Part shown: positions 63,787 to 64,000 of the stretch, one piece after another
How the letters are laid out: the number at the start of each line of letters is the position of its first letter
How positions within the stretch are numbered: the first letter of the stretch is position 1
NCBI GenBank assembly: GCA_009911505.1
Contig: QXXL01000007.1
Location: forward strand, 28,095-92,094
Direction: 5' to 3'
DNA from: Lachnospiraceae bacterium
GTDB taxonomy: Bacteria; Bacillota; Clostridia; Lachnospirales; Lachnospiraceae
DNA: 64,000 bases
The notes under the pieces: generated by a model
What the model was told of the DNA's origin: nothing
What the model saw: the letters and a program-made list of their open reading frames with translations, nothing else
The model's database searches: none
Program-made: the position numbers and the translations under genes

Positions 63787-63790
63787 ATAC

Positions 63791-63829
63791 AAAAAAGCAA
63801 CCGCCACACACCAAAGCAGCTGGTTGCTT
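63791..63829 (-). terminator. Rho-independent terminator of the window-edge gene
   Basis: AAGCAACC (63795-63802) / GGTTGCTT (63822-63829) followed on the minus strand by TTTTTT. It sits just after the stop of the partial gene at the window edge. Confidence 0.7.
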
Positions 63830-63841
63830 AATATATCCCTT

Positions 63842-64000
63842 TCACCATTTATAATTTGCTTTACTTTCTCTTATATAAAAATTTTCCATACACTGCATAC
63901 GGCTGCGCCCCGGCATTTCCCAACTAGTACTCCATCCGAACAGGAATTGAAGTTTGGAACCATCTGCTTTGTGCCAGTGCAAGGCAAAATTTCGACGGCG
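63842..64000 (-). CDS. 3' end of an unidentified gene
   Basis: An open minus-strand frame enters from the window edge and runs 52 codons to a TGA at 63844-63842. It reads FALHWHKADGSKL, then FGWSTSWEMPGRSRM. A strong terminator follows 12 bases later, which supports a real gene end. I do not recognise the family, and it could also be a chance frame, so this is a tentative call. Confidence 0.45.
   Translation of the reverse strand, partial: RRRNFALHWHKADGSKLQFLFGWSTSWEMPGRSRMQCMENFYIRESKANYKW

Noticed and set aside
1..64000. tRNA, rRNA or prophage/IS transposase genes
   Set aside because: I read both strands for conserved tRNA arms, rRNA blocks, integrases and transposase motifs and saw none that I could support.

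Overview
The window looks like a chromosomal segment of an anaerobic Gram-positive Clostridia, most likely Lachnospiraceae. The grounds are moderate GC, strong GGAGG-type ribosome binding sites, frequent TTG and GTG starts, and families such as DUF5721, DUF5722, TPM and CdaR-type regulators. Nearly every gene lies on the minus strand, so transcription runs from high to low coordinates. The one clear plus-strand gene is the DUF5721 gene at 12856. I saw no rRNA, tRNA, CRISPR array, intact insertion sequence or prophage.

Layout, low to high coordinate. (1) 1-2979: an aspartate-family amino acid operon, ACT regulator > homoserine dehydrogenase > iPGM-like proposed homoserine kinase > aspartokinase (first codons only). 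(2) 3081-11239: a cell-envelope and housekeeping block, TagA-like protein > YitT > CdaR/PucR regulator > FtsE > FtsX > S41 protease > VanZ > RF2 (prfB) > TPM protein. prfB has the classical programmed +1 frameshift plus a second, unexplained one-base loss. (3) 11473-13359: a transglutaminase-like lipoprotein and a divergent DUF5721 gene sharing a promoter region. (4) 13548-16354: a mannose/sorbose-family PTS (IIB, IIC, IID, no IIA) with a HAD phosphatase. (5) 16820-21129: clpC behind a cohesin-domain membrane protein.

(6) 21657-55516 is a surface-polysaccharide locus of about 34 kb. It holds an initiating sugar-phosphate transferase, a PglF/CapD-type 4,6-dehydratase, Wzm/Wzt-like ABC export with a carbohydrate-binding tail, an O-antigen-ligase/polymerase-like membrane protein, two pyruvyl-transferase-type proteins, several glycosyltransferases (one a 1303-residue three-domain protein, one fused to an epimerase), and a GDP-D-glycero-D-manno-heptose set (gmhA, hddC-gmhB fusion, hddA). 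It also holds an amino-sugar module (Gfo/Idh, two DegT aminotransferases, hexapeptide acetyltransferase, GNAT, MaoC hydratase) whose logic resembles anthrose-type N-acylated sugars. At the downstream end are an LtaS-like phosphoglycerol transferase, a nucleotidyltransferase and a secreted DUF5722/FN3 glycosidase-like protein. Three small overlapping genes (DUF3791, DUF3990 and an unassigned 71-residue protein) sit inside this operon and look like a toxin-antitoxin-type cassette.

(7) 55741-64000: CorA transporter, uracil-DNA glycosylase, HisF/HisH, a Lys-rich membrane protein, CheV, a lipoprotein, a sensor histidine kinase and the 3' end of an unidentified gene.

Two genes (prfB and hddC-gmhB) each lack one base in a G/C doublet, exactly where a triplet would restore the frame. 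Sequencing error is the simplest explanation, but real mutation or recoding cannot be excluded from sequence alone. An 11-base repeat (TAGAGCGTGTT) recurs at intergenic positions and bounds a MITE-like element near 21.4 kb.
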